Origin: Bythopirellula polymerisocia
GTDB lineage: Bacteria; Planctomycetota; Planctomycetia; Pirellulales; Lacipirellulaceae
Direction: 5' to 3'
Assembly: GCF_007860015.1 (NCBI RefSeq)
Contig: NZ_SJPS01000013.1
Location: forward strand, 1 to 64,000
Length of the DNA stretch: 64,000 bases
The position numbers and the translations under genes were made by a program. The notes under the pieces are model-generated. The model was not told the DNA's origin and made no database searches. It worked only from the letters and a program-made list of their open reading frames with translations. This document shows, one piece after another, positions 27,361 through 36,027 of the stretch; the first letter of the stretch is position 1; each line of letters opens with the position of its first letter.

Positions 27361-27450
27361 TCAACGCTTCGGCTTGCCGTAAGTGCGTGTCTTCCATTCG
27401 CCTTCGCCATAAACATGCATGCCCGTGCTGTCGACCACAATGTCGATTGG
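27361..27450 (-). pseudogene. IS5-family transposase remnant
   Basis: On the minus strand, 30 codons read PIDIVVDSTGMHVYGEGEWK followed by TRTYGKPKR and a stop. This is the segment around the first catalytic Asp of IS5-type DDE transposases (VVDSTGLKVYGEGEWK). A stop lies immediately upstream in frame, and no further transposase sequence or terminal repeats can be traced. It is a short decayed fragment. Confidence 0.7.
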
Positions 27451-27778
27451 CCTTTATTGCCAATATCTGCCAAACAAAGGACATGGGTTAAAGGAGTAGT
27501 TTAATAATCTAACTGCTTTAGTGTGAGTGTCTTAGCTCGATTGGTGGTGGGAGCACGATCACCTCGAGGTCGTCGGAATCGGGCAACTTGGTCAAAAAGA
27601 CCGGAATCTCGTTGCATTCCTTACTTTCTTCATTAAGATGATCTAAGACCATAAGTGCAGCAAACGGTCATTACAGCTGGGCTTCGATGGATGTCCAAGG
27701 CATTGTAGGGTCGGTGGATTACCGGATCATCAAGAGCGCTAGACAACAATCCTATTCTCAATCCTTAAGGAGCGTCTC

Positions 27779-28438
27779 GTGAAAAAGAACAACAAAGTAT
27801 CTAACAAGCTCTGCATGCAGGCTGTCACCAAAAGGCTGACTGCTTATTCGGCGGCGGCAGGTCTCGGGGCGTTTGCTTGTGGTGAAACCGCCGAAGCAAC
27901 AGTCGTCTATGCCGATGTCCCGGACATTGTGGTGAATGCGACTAACCCCACCGGTGGCTACTACGATATGGACGGAGACACGGTCCCGGACTTTAGATTT
28001 CGGTTCCAGCCGGGTTATGCGCCAGCCGGTATTCGGTTTCAGGGATATGGCGATTCTGATGAACTCACGAATACGAGTAAAGGCAGTGCTTACTACTTGC
28101 GCTCGTTTGAGTCAGGAGATTCGATCGGACCGGGCGCGGTAACCACTTCAAACGGATTTGGCATTGCCTCGTCGAACGCGACGAATTTTGGAAACCCAAC
28201 TGATCCCCAGTACGCGGGAATCCTTCTGGATATTGGTGGCAGTTCGCACTATGGCTGGGTTCGGATCAAGACAGAAAAGGTTGGCGGAGAAACTACCCTG
28301 ACGGGTACGATCTTCGATTGGGCCTATGAGACTACGCCGGACACCGCGATTGCAGCAGGGGCGATCCCCGAGCCCACCTCGCTGGCGTTACTGGCTGCTG
28401 GCGCTGGAGCCTTGGCGCTGCGTCGACGCTCAGCCTGA
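27779..28438 (+). CDS. PEP-CTERM exported protein, module 1
   Basis: A 219-residue protein with a GTG start; AAGGAG lies seven bases upstream. The N-terminal export region contains TAYSAAAGLGAFACGETAEA, closely shared with the protein at 35028. The mature domain (DMDGDTVPDFRFRF, SSHYGWVRIKTE, GTIFDWAYETTPDTAI) is of a type common in PEP-CTERM proteins, with no known activity. It ends IPEPTSLALLAAGAGALALRR, the sorting tail. It is followed by a strong terminator and then the phosphodiesterase-TPR gene. Confidence 0.85.
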   Translation: MKKNNKVSNKLCMQAVTKRLTAYSAAAGLGAFACGETAEATVVYADVPDIVVNATNPTGGYYDMDGDTVPDFRFRFQPGYAPAGIRFQGYGDSDELTNTSKGSAYYLRSFESGDSIGPGAVTTSNGFGIASSNATNFGNPTDPQYAGILLDIGGSSHYGWVRIKTEKVGGETTLTGTIFDWAYETTPDTAIAAGAIPEPTSLALLAAGAGALALRRRSA

Positions 28439-28475
28439 ATCGCATAGGTACGGTGAGTCTGTGAAGACAACAATA

Positions 28476-28515
28476 TACGAGGTCAGGACGTATCATCCTG
28501 GCCTCGTACTTTTTT
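28476..28515 (+). terminator. Intrinsic terminator / attenuator
   Basis: TACGAGGTCAGGA (28476-28488) pairs with TCCTGGCCTCGTA (28496-28508), with one G-U pair, and is followed by CTTTTTT. It lies 38 bases after the PEP-CTERM stop and just before the phosphodiesterase gene. It would let the exported protein be made in excess over the downstream genes. Confidence 0.8.
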
Positions 28516-28552
28516 GTTGGTAGGCTAATAAAAGGTCAGTTGAGTAAGGTGA

Positions 28553-30544
28553 ATGACGAAACCACTGGCGAAGAAGGTGCTGCTTGTTGGATGGGATGCA
28601 GCTGACTGGGTCATGATCCGCCCTCTCCTCGACCAGGGCTATATGCCGACCCTCGCCAGACTGATCGCAGAAGGCACTAGTGGTAAACTGGCGACCATTC
28701 GCCCCATCCTATCTCCCATGTTGTGGAACTCTATTGCGACCGGCAAGCGAGCCGATAAGCATGGAATCTGCGGGTTCGCCGAGCCCATGCCGGACGGCAG
28801 CGGAATCCGTCCGGTTACTAGCACCAGTCGTAATACCAAGGCAATTTGGAACATCCTTTCTCAGAACCAGTTGACAAGCAATGTCGTAGGATGGTTTGCG
28901 AGCCACCCGGCGGAGCCGATCCGCGGGACCGTAGTCACCGACTACTTTGTTTCACCGGTAAAGGGAGAGCCTTCCCGTTCTCTTCCGCAAGGCGTCTGTC
29001 ATCCTGAACGTCTTTTGAAGCCGCTAGTCAACTTGAAGGTCAATCCAGAGGATCTTGACGCCCAAGCCATACTGCCATTCGTTCCCCGTGCTGCGGAAAT
29101 CGACACGACCAAGGACAATCGTCTGGGCAGACTCGCTTCACTTCTCGCCCGTACGTCCAGTATCCACGCGGCATCCTGTGCGCTGATGGTCAAAGAACCT
29201 TGGGACTTCATGGCGGTGTACTACGACGCCATAGACCAGTTTGGCCACCATTTCATGCCTTACCATCCCCCTGCCATGGAAGGCATCTCCGAAAGCGACG
29301 CCGAGATTTACAAAGAGGTAATGATCGGTTGTTATCGATTCCACGATATGATGCTGGAATCTTTGCTGTCCTACGCCGGAAAAGATACAACGGTCATTCT
29401 CGTCAGCGATCACGGGTTTCATAGCGGCAGCGGTCGGCAAGACACCGACGGCTTCAAAGACCCCGTTAGTTGGCATCGACCGTACGGCGTGGTGTGCGCC
29501 TGTGGGCCGGGAATCAAACAAAATGAAACCATTTATGGCGCTAGCCTCTTGGATGTGACGCCGACGATACTGACGCTGCTCGGGCAGTCCATAGGTGAGG
29601 ATATGGACGGCCGCCCGTGGTTGGAAATCTTTGACCAGGAAGTCTGTCCATCACGCATTCCAAGTTGGGACGAGGTGGACGGTGAAAGCGGCATGCACAG
29701 TGAAGATCGCCGGGAGGATCCTGTGGCAGCAGCCGCAGCAATTCAGCAACTCGTGTATTTGGGATACATTGATGCCCCCACCGGGGACGTCCAAGAAACC
29801 ATCCGGAACACCACCATTGATTTGAAAAGGAATCTGGCATCAGCGCTTTCCGATAGTCAACGCATCGAAAAGGCTATTCCACTGTGGCAAGAACTCATCA
29901 GCGACTCCACCACCGATTCTGCAGACCATGTTGCGTATCAGTTGGAGTTGGCCCGCTGCTACATGCAATTAGGACGACTTCAGCAGTGCGATGAGATTCT
30001 CAACAAATTGGTTAAGGAAACGCCGGAAGAAACGGGCCCGCTGATGATGCTCGCCCACTTGAATCTGCATCTCCGAAAACCGCAGGAGGCGTTGGACTGG
30101 TTGGAACGTGCTCGAAAACTCTCTCCGGACTTGAAATCCCTACCCTGCGCATTGGGGCAGGCATACCTCCAGCTTTCTAAGTGGAGTGATGCCCAGCACG
30201 AGTTTCAAAAAGCACTCGATGCCGATGACGAAGCTCCGGTTGCGCTGAACGGGCTTGCGAGCGTCGCCATCGAGCGTCAGGAGTTTACCGAGGCGGTAGA
30301 CTACGCCCTCCGCGCGGTCGGACTGATGCATCATTTCCCCCGCGCTCATTGCAATCTGGGTATTGCGCTGGCCGAATGCGGTATGGCCAGAGAAGCGATC
30401 CAGGCTCTGGAAACCAGCGTGGCCCAGGCGCCGAGGATGCGGATCGCCCACAAGTGGCTAGCCGAACTCTATGCCCAAAATGAGCGGGACCCGGTCAAGG
30501 CGCGCGAACATGCCAACTTGGCAGCATTGCAGAACCCAGGATGA
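28553..30544 (+). CDS. Phosphodiesterase (alkaline phosphatase fold) with TPRs
   Basis: A 663-residue protein. The N-terminal half is a type I phosphodiesterase/nucleotide pyrophosphatase-like domain of the alkaline phosphatase superfamily. Recognisable sites are D15 in LLVGWDAADW, the nucleophile region ILSPMLWNSIATGKRADKHG (S54), D228 and H232 in AIDQFGHHF, D286-H287 in VSDHGF and H308 in SWHRPYG. The C-terminal half (about 430-660) is TPR repeats. There is no signal peptide, so it is cytoplasmic or bound by partners. It lies between a PEP-CTERM gene and further export-type genes. The paralogue at 36028 shares this layout but not all ligands. The substrate is unknown. Confidence 0.88.
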   Translation: MTKPLAKKVLLVGWDAADWVMIRPLLDQGYMPTLARLIAEGTSGKLATIRPILSPMLWNSIATGKRADKHGICGFAEPMPDGSGIRPVTSTSRNTKAIWNILSQNQLTSNVVGWFASHPAEPIRGTVVTDYFVSPVKGEPSRSLPQGVCHPERLLKPLVNLKVNPEDLDAQAILPFVPRAAEIDTTKDNRLGRLASLLARTSSIHAASCALMVKEPWDFMAVYYDAIDQFGHHFMPYHPPAMEGISESDAEIYKEVMIGCYRFHDMMLESLLSYAGKDTTVILVSDHGFHSGSGRQDTDGFKDPVSWHRPYGVVCACGPGIKQNETIYGASLLDVTPTILTLLGQSIGEDMDGRPWLEIFDQEVCPSRIPSWDEVDGESGMHSEDRREDPVAAAAAIQQLVYLGYIDAPTGDVQETIRNTTIDLKRNLASALSDSQRIEKAIPLWQELISDSTTDSADHVAYQLELARCYMQLGRLQQCDEILNKLVKETPEETGPLMMLAHLNLHLRKPQEALDWLERARKLSPDLKSLPCALGQAYLQLSKWSDAQHEFQKALDADDEAPVALNGLASVAIERQEFTEAVDYALRAVGLMHHFPRAHCNLGIALAECGMAREAIQALETSVAQAPRMRIAHKWLAELYAQNERDPVKAREHANLAALQNPG

Positions 30545-30795
30545 AACTCTGCACGAATTGTTGGAAAAAACCAACCGAAGCAGGCAGTGATTGTTATGGA
30601 GATGTGAGTTTCGGCATACTCATCAATTGCTTTTGATCACAAAGTTTGTTAGCATCGCTTACTAGTTGCATTATAATTGATTCCGCGCGCAGTCCTGGAG
30701 AATTTACTCCATAACAATCGGTATCGAGTAAAACCAGTTGTTGGATTGGGTGCTTATGAGCATAGCCAGTTCTCAAAAAAGATGAGTGAAACTAC

Positions 30796-32043
30796 ATGGC
30801 GACCGAGATCACTTTCGATGACCGTCGACCGTCCGTGCATAAATTTTGCGTTTGCTTAATTCAAGCCCGCGTTTTATTGGTTTGGTTCTCATCCATTGTG
30901 GGGCTCTGCACTCCTCTAGCTGCGCAGAATCAGCGATCGGCCTGGATGTGGAGTAGTCCTGCCCATCCGTACGGTGCAGCCAATGTGCTCGGTAATCCTG
31001 CCAAAGAGAGCGAGTTGATCGCTAACTTTGGGGCATGGGGCTTTGATCGAATCTACACTAGCGTTGGAAGTGTACCCTCGAACGATCCAGCCACGATGGC
31101 TCGTTGGAATGCCGACCTGGACGACGTGGGCATTGATTCTCAAGTGCTGTTCGGCCTCATTTCCTACAGCCCGGTGAGTGTCTCGAATCTCGTTCAGACG
31201 TCGCTGATCAACTTCAACAACACGCGCACGGATCCGCGCGAAAAGTTTGACGGAGTGCATCTCGACATCGAGCCTCATGGTTCGAATGCCTGGAAGAATG
31301 GAACAGCGACCGACAAACGAAATCTACTGTATCTATTGCGTGATACGTATGCTTCGGTCCGGACACTTCTGGATAGCAGTGGATACCCGGAAGTGAAGAT
31401 CTATGCGGATCTCCCGGTCTGGTACGATAGCACAACGAGCATTGACTGGACCCGAGGAGAGCGAAATCAATGGTTCGACGACATTGCCACCTCCTTGGAT
31501 GGAATCTCCATGATGGCCTATGAACGAAGCACGTTGGCGAGTATCCAATCGGGTGTCGCCTGGGAGGTCGCCAATTTCAACGCCGACGTGCGAGTAGCTC
31601 TTAATGTTGCGGAGATCGGTCCCGGCAACACTTTCGAGGATTTCGACGCCATGATGTCTCTGGCGGAGGAAATCGAGTCGACTTATGCAGCGCAGATCTC
31701 TGGAATCGATTTTCAGCCCTTGATTGATTACTACGATGAGGCTCCCGCCCCCGTCTTCTCTGCGGATTTTGATGAGGATGGCGATGTGGACGGTAGGGAT
31801 TTTCTCATCTGGCAGCAAGGAGTCGGAATTGCCAGTGGAGGATCGCTCAGCCAGGGAGATGCCAATGGCAGTGGTTCCGTCAACATCTCCGATTTGGTTG
31901 TGTGGCAACAGCAGTACGGCCAGAATCTTGCTGCTGGAGTGCTCGTGGTACCAGAACCGTGTTGTACCTTACTACCATTTGCGCTGCTGGTAAGTGAATT
32001 TGTGCTTCGCGGCAGACTGCTCTTCCGCACGGCCCGAGCCTGA
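30796..32043 (+). CDS. Glycosidase-like dockerin/PEP-CTERM protein
   Basis: A 415-residue exported protein with a long N-region and a membrane/signal segment (ARVLLVWFSSIVGLCTPLAA). The main domain looks like a TIM-barrel glycosidase: RSAWMWSSP, then KFDGVHLDIEPHG with the D-x-E type acid pair, then MMAYE. No exact family is assigned. Two dockerin-like modules (DFDEDGDVDGRDFLIWQQ and DANGSGSVNISDLVVWQQ) and the tail VVPEPCCTLLPFALL follow. The oxidoreductase gene begins 19 bases after its stop, so the pair may act on a sugar polymer or its products. Confidence 0.75.
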   Translation: MATEITFDDRRPSVHKFCVCLIQARVLLVWFSSIVGLCTPLAAQNQRSAWMWSSPAHPYGAANVLGNPAKESELIANFGAWGFDRIYTSVGSVPSNDPATMARWNADLDDVGIDSQVLFGLISYSPVSVSNLVQTSLINFNNTRTDPREKFDGVHLDIEPHGSNAWKNGTATDKRNLLYLLRDTYASVRTLLDSSGYPEVKIYADLPVWYDSTTSIDWTRGERNQWFDDIATSLDGISMMAYERSTLASIQSGVAWEVANFNADVRVALNVAEIGPGNTFEDFDAMMSLAEEIESTYAAQISGIDFQPLIDYYDEAPAPVFSADFDEDGDVDGRDFLIWQQGVGIASGGSLSQGDANGSGSVNISDLVVWQQQYGQNLAAGVLVVPEPCCTLLPFALLVSEFVLRGRLLFRTARA

Positions 32044-32062
32044 CCTCCGGAGTACGTGACTG

Positions 32063-33148
32063 ATGAATTCCACCTCAGCCCTTCTGCAAATCCGGAGAAG
32101 CAGAGACGGGCTTTTACTCGTACCCTTGGTCCTCTGGCTGGTGACCTTGTTCACAACAGCCCTATTCTCCAATCTTTGTTTTGCCCAAGGCATTGACAAT
32201 ATTCGATTGGGCATTATCGGGTGTGACACGTCCCATGCGCCTGAGTTTGCAAAGATTCTGAATGCCGTCGAAGCATCCGGCCCGCTCGCGAGCGTGCGCG
32301 TGACGGTAGCTTATCCTGGGGGAAGCAACGATCTTCCTGAGAGTCGCGACAATGTGGACAATTACGTTAAGCAACTCAAGGGAATGGGAATCGAGGTGGT
32401 CGACTCGATCGATGAGCTCCTGGACCGCGTTGACGCTGTGCTGCTCGAAAGCGTTGACGGCCGGCCACATCTAGGCCAGGCTCGGAAGGTCTTCGCATCC
32501 AAGAAACCGGTTTTCATCGACAAGCCGCTCGCGGCGTCCCTCGCCGATGTGGTGGAGATTCTGCAAGTGGCGGAAGAATCCGGTACTCCTTGTTTCTCCG
32601 CATCGGCCTTGCGTTATGGCCCCGCCGTGCTGAATGCACGTGCGAAGGGCAACGTGGGAGACATACTAGGGTGCGCGGCTTACAGTCCGTGCGAGTTGGA
32701 GCCCCATCACGCCGACTTATTCTGGTATGGTGTCCACGGCGTGGAGACGCTCATTGCAATCATGGGAACCGGTTGCGAGAGTGTGATTCGTGTTCAAAGC
32801 GATGGGACAGAACTGGTCGTCGGTGTTTGGAAGGACGGCCGAATCGGCACCTTTCGCGGTACTCGCACCGGACCGCATGCCTACGGGGCAACACTCTACG
32901 GAAGCAAGCGTGTGGAGCATTTTGTGGGATTCGACGGGTACGAGCCTTTAGTGCTAGAGATCGCGACGTTTTTCCAAACCCAACAACCTCCGGTTGCTGC
33001 GGAAGAAACCCTCGAGATATTCGCTTTTATGGAGGCGGCCGATGAAAGCAAGCGTCTCAACGGACTACCAGTTACGCTCGAGAGTGTACTGCAGAAGGCT
33101 CGCGAGGAAGTTGCCCACAGAAAGCGGCCCCAACAGAGCGGAAACTAG
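32063..33148 (+). CDS. Gfo/Idh/MocA family oxidoreductase, exported or anchored
   Basis: A 361-residue protein. An N-terminal hydrophobic segment (LVPLVLWLVTLFTTALFSNL) precedes a Rossmann NAD(P)-binding domain (NIRLGIIGCDTSHA) and VFIDKPLAAS, the EKP-like lysine motif of the family. The C-terminal domain is typical in length. It is probably anchored or secreted, which is common for planctomycete members, and would oxidise or isomerise a sugar or cyclitol. It is closely spaced behind the glycosidase-like gene and 62 bases before the DUF1559 gene. Confidence 0.8.
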   Translation: MNSTSALLQIRRSRDGLLLVPLVLWLVTLFTTALFSNLCFAQGIDNIRLGIIGCDTSHAPEFAKILNAVEASGPLASVRVTVAYPGGSNDLPESRDNVDNYVKQLKGMGIEVVDSIDELLDRVDAVLLESVDGRPHLGQARKVFASKKPVFIDKPLAASLADVVEILQVAEESGTPCFSASALRYGPAVLNARAKGNVGDILGCAAYSPCELEPHHADLFWYGVHGVETLIAIMGTGCESVIRVQSDGTELVVGVWKDGRIGTFRGTRTGPHAYGATLYGSKRVEHFVGFDGYEPLVLEIATFFQTQQPPVAAEETLEIFAFMEAADESKRLNGLPVTLESVLQKAREEVAHRKRPQQSGN

Positions 33149-33210
33149 GGCATGCCGGATTTGCAAAATCGATGATATATACTTCCAACAATCGATAATA
33201 AGGTCGTCAT

Positions 33211-34206
33211 ATGAAAGCACAGCACACGAAGCTTTTCGGTCGCGTTCCTGAGCGGGCGTTTACGTTGGTAGAACTCTTGGTCGTGATAGCAATTATTGGG
33301 GTTCTTGTAGCCTTACTTCTGCCCGCTATTCAAGCGGCTCGCGAAGCGGCTCGCCGTTCCCAGTGCACCAACAACTTGAGGCAAATCGGCCTGGCAGTCC
33401 TCACTTATGAATCCACTAATGGTCATATCCCCCCCGGCCGACTCGGTTGCGATGTCGGTTACCGTCCGGAGCCCTATTGCCCTGCCGAGTCTGCTGAACC
33501 AAACCAAAGTGAACTGAGTGGCTTTGCTGTGATCCTGCCCTATATCGAGTTACAGGCCGGCTCTCGGTTATTCGATTTACAGGGTGAAGGCATTCTAATG
33601 GTTGGTTCCGGTACGGAAAACTGGAAAAGAAATTTGGCTGGCCTCGAATTCCTCCGAACTCGCCCCCCAGTTTACGTGTGTCCCAGCGACCTAGCGGAAC
33701 CCCAAATCGAAGGAGTCGAATACCAAGACATCGAAGGGCTGGGAACCGGAAGTTACGCACTCTGCATGGGCTCCAACGGACCTGCTTATGGGATCCTCCC
33801 GCAGGCAAAGATCGAGAATAATGGACTCTTCATGTACAAGCGGACTTTTGCTCTTCGAGAAGTTGTCGACGGCTTGAGCAAGACTTTCATTGCAGGGGAG
33901 ACAACCAACGGGCACCTCCGCGAGTATGACACCTACAACATATGGAGTCAGGGCCTTCGCCATGTCTCCTCATTGCGGAACACGGAGAACCCACTGAACA
34001 CTCCGCCGGGACTTGGCACGACCAGGGCCATGAAGACCACCTATACCCCGCTGGCCAACGGTGCTTTTATTAGCAATCATCCTGGCGGAGGGAACTTCGT
34101 CTTCGGCGACGGACACACCGATTTCATGAGCGAGAATATCGACCTGGAGCTGTATCGAGCTCTTTCGACTCGCGCGGGGGAAGAAGTCCTCACCAGTAAC
34201 TCATAG
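33211..34206 (+). CDS. DUF1559 prepilin-like protein, module 1
   Basis: A 331-residue protein with a type IV prepilin-type N-terminus (RAFTLVELLVVIAIIGVLVA) and QAAREAARRSQCTNNLRQIG, the DUF1559 signature. The C-terminal H-X9-DG motif is present (HPGGGNFVFGDGHTDF). The start ATG at 33211 has AAGG upstream. Such proteins are exported through a type II/IV pilus-like route, cleaved at G/A-FT and form surface or periplasmic pseudopilus-like structures; planctomycetes encode many. A small lipoprotein gene follows nine bases later. Confidence 0.93.
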   Translation: MKAQHTKLFGRVPERAFTLVELLVVIAIIGVLVALLLPAIQAAREAARRSQCTNNLRQIGLAVLTYESTNGHIPPGRLGCDVGYRPEPYCPAESAEPNQSELSGFAVILPYIELQAGSRLFDLQGEGILMVGSGTENWKRNLAGLEFLRTRPPVYVCPSDLAEPQIEGVEYQDIEGLGTGSYALCMGSNGPAYGILPQAKIENNGLFMYKRTFALREVVDGLSKTFIAGETTNGHLREYDTYNIWSQGLRHVSSLRNTENPLNTPPGLGTTRAMKTTYTPLANGAFISNHPGGGNFVFGDGHTDFMSENIDLELYRALSTRAGEEVLTSNS

Positions 34207-34215
34207 CGGTATCCC

Positions 34216-34725
34216 ATGTGCAGCTGCAACTCCGATCAACCTCCGAAGACACAGATAGGAATTTGGCACGAGAGACACCGATTCCACCACAAGCTCTCGC
34301 TCGCACTGGCTCTACTTCTCGGCTGGACGGTCGTGGGTTGCAGCGACGGACGACCCCAACGCGTTGTCGTCTCCGGACAGGTGTTGATTGACGACAAGCC
34401 TCTTGCGGGAGGCAATATCAAGTTTGTTCCCGACGGGGCGCGGCCCTCGATGGGGACGATAGACGAAGAGGGACACTATAAACTTACCTGCTTTGAAGTT
34501 GGGGATGGGGCTATTCCAGGAAAGCATCGCGTTGAAATCGTTTCGAACGAGATTCTCAGCCAGACTGCGGTACGCTGGTGCGCCCCCAAGAAGTACGCGA
34601 GTTTTCTCACTTCTGGACTGGAGGTGGAAATCTCCGAGCCGACTGACTCCCTAGAAATTCACTTGACCTGGGATGGCGGCAAACCTTTTATGGAGATGGT
34701 CAACATGGGAAGCGGAAAACTGTGA
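34216..34725 (+). CDS. Small lipoprotein with carboxypeptidase-regulatory-like fold
   Basis: A 169-residue protein. A hydrophobic segment ends in a lipobox (LLLGWTVVGC, Cys lipidated). The rest is a short beta-sandwich domain of the kind paired with DUF1559 proteins (VSGQVLIDDKPLAGGNIKF, GKHRVEIVS). It begins nine bases after the DUF1559 stop, so the two are translationally linked. A similar pair exists at 38408/39602. The N-terminal 30 residues before the hydrophobic segment may be extra; a later start is possible. Confidence 0.78.
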   Translation: MCSCNSDQPPKTQIGIWHERHRFHHKLSLALALLLGWTVVGCSDGRPQRVVVSGQVLIDDKPLAGGNIKFVPDGARPSMGTIDEEGHYKLTCFEVGDGAIPGKHRVEIVSNEILSQTAVRWCAPKKYASFLTSGLEVEISEPTDSLEIHLTWDGGKPFMEMVNMGSGKL

Positions 34726-35027
34726 CTAGTATCAACAGCGTCCCCGGTAAGACAGAGGCGGCTTGAGCTTGGGAATCTGTCAGCTCCTTCCGGGACACCC
34801 GGGGACTGTTAGCAGCTGTAACGCCTCAAACCAAGGAAAAGAGTTGTATATTGCTCAAACTTCATTAAGATACATACATGAAACCTACGACGGCAGTCCT
34901 TTACTACAAATCCTCCTTCGCCATTTGGGATCAGAAGAACTTAGAGGTAATGTTTAGCCGGTAGCATGCCTCCTGACCGGCGATTTCCTTTGCGATTGTT
35001 ACAACCATTTAGATATTGGGAAGACAC
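34726..35027. other. Intergenic region between the two modules
   Basis: No gene seen in these 300 bases. A weak hairpin, GCCGGT (34957-34962) with ACCGGC (34976-34981), is followed by a T-rich stretch. It might end the upstream transcript just before the next PEP-CTERM gene. Confidence 0.4.
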
Positions 35028-35945
35028 ATGAAATCAGCAAGAGAGAAAACGTCGAAGCGTCAGCGGAAGTCTAGCAGCACGAAACAATTCGCGAAAAGAC
35101 TGACTTGTTACACGACTGCGGCAGGGCTGGGTGCGTTTGCCCACGGAGAGACCGCTCAGGCATTGGTGATATACCGAGATGTCAATCCCGATATTGCCGT
35201 CACTTTGATTGACTTACAACAAAACCTATCAGGTGACTATTACATTGACATGGATAGCAATGGAACCGACGACTTCAGGATCCGTTATCAAATTGCCGGG
35301 TACGATCCCGCAGCAATTCGGTTCCAGGGGGTAGGCTATTCGGAAGAGCTTTCGAATACGGACAAAGGCAGCAATTACTATGTGCGCTCGTTCGAATTGG
35401 GAGATTCGATCGGTCCTGGAGCAGTAACCACTTCGACCGGATATGGGATTGTAGCGGCAAATTACTTGAATTTCGGTGCCGTCGACACAGAGAACTATCC
35501 TCAGTTTGCCGGCATCAGGCTGGACATCGGTGGTTCGACGCACTACGGGTGGGTTCGCATGCAAACATCTCCTGTGAATTATCCCGGGTCAGGAGCCCCG
35601 ATACCTCCTCTGACGGCCACCATTTTTGACTGGGCCTACGAAACGGATCCAGACACCGCCATCCTGGCAGGTGACGTGGGTTCTTTCGTGCCGGGAGATT
35701 TCGACGACGACGGCGATGTGGACGGCAACGATCTCAGCAAGTGGATGACTGATTACAGTGTCAACGGGGGAAGCGATGGCGACCTTGACGGCGACAGTGA
35801 CGGCAGAGACTTCCTCATTTGGCAAAGAAACTACACGGGGCCACTCCTTACCGCGGCAAATAGTAGTGTCCCCGAGCCGACGTCTTTGGCACTCTTGGCG
35901 GCCGGCGGGGGGGCCCTTGCCCTGAAGCGACGCCGACGCACTTGA
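35028..35945 (+). CDS. PEP-CTERM exported protein, module 2
   Basis: About 305 residues. The ATG at 35028 is chosen over an in-frame TTG at 35016. It is a paralogue of the protein at 27779: the same export region (TAAGLGAFAHGETAQA), PAAIRFQGVGYSEEL, DIGGSTHYGWVRMQT and TIFDWAYETDPDTAI. It differs by an inserted dockerin-like region of two modules (DFDDDGDVDGNDLSKW, DLDGDSDGRDFLIWQR) before the tail VPEPTSLALLAAGGGALALKR. The phosphodiesterase-like gene follows 82 bases later with no strong terminator between. Confidence 0.85.
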   Translation: MKSAREKTSKRQRKSSSTKQFAKRLTCYTTAAGLGAFAHGETAQALVIYRDVNPDIAVTLIDLQQNLSGDYYIDMDSNGTDDFRIRYQIAGYDPAAIRFQGVGYSEELSNTDKGSNYYVRSFELGDSIGPGAVTTSTGYGIVAANYLNFGAVDTENYPQFAGIRLDIGGSTHYGWVRMQTSPVNYPGSGAPIPPLTATIFDWAYETDPDTAILAGDVGSFVPGDFDDDGDVDGNDLSKWMTDYSVNGGSDGDLDGDSDGRDFLIWQRNYTGPLLTAANSSVPEPTSLALLAAGGGALALKRRRRT

Positions 35946-36027
35946 ATGCCAGAGCCAGGATCGCTCGAATCCCGAGACAAGGGAATGTGACAATGATTGC
36001 ATCCCCAATACTTGGAAATCCGGTTCT

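Larger units (their letters stand above)
26750..27778. other. Degenerate intergenic region
   Basis: About 1 kb without an intact gene. It contains the conserved-loop hairpin (26909-26929), an IS5-type transposase remnant (27361-27450) and a small inverted repeat around 27277-27304 (CTAGAGCCCTAA / TTTAGGGTCTAG). A 14-base stretch (27124-27137) also occurs inverted at 941-954. This fits decayed mobile DNA. Confidence 0.55.

Noticed and set aside
27183..27491. Plus-strand frame of 102 codons over the transposase remnant
   Set aside because: The minus strand of the same DNA encodes a clear IS5-type transposase fragment; the plus frame is Cys/Arg-rich noise.
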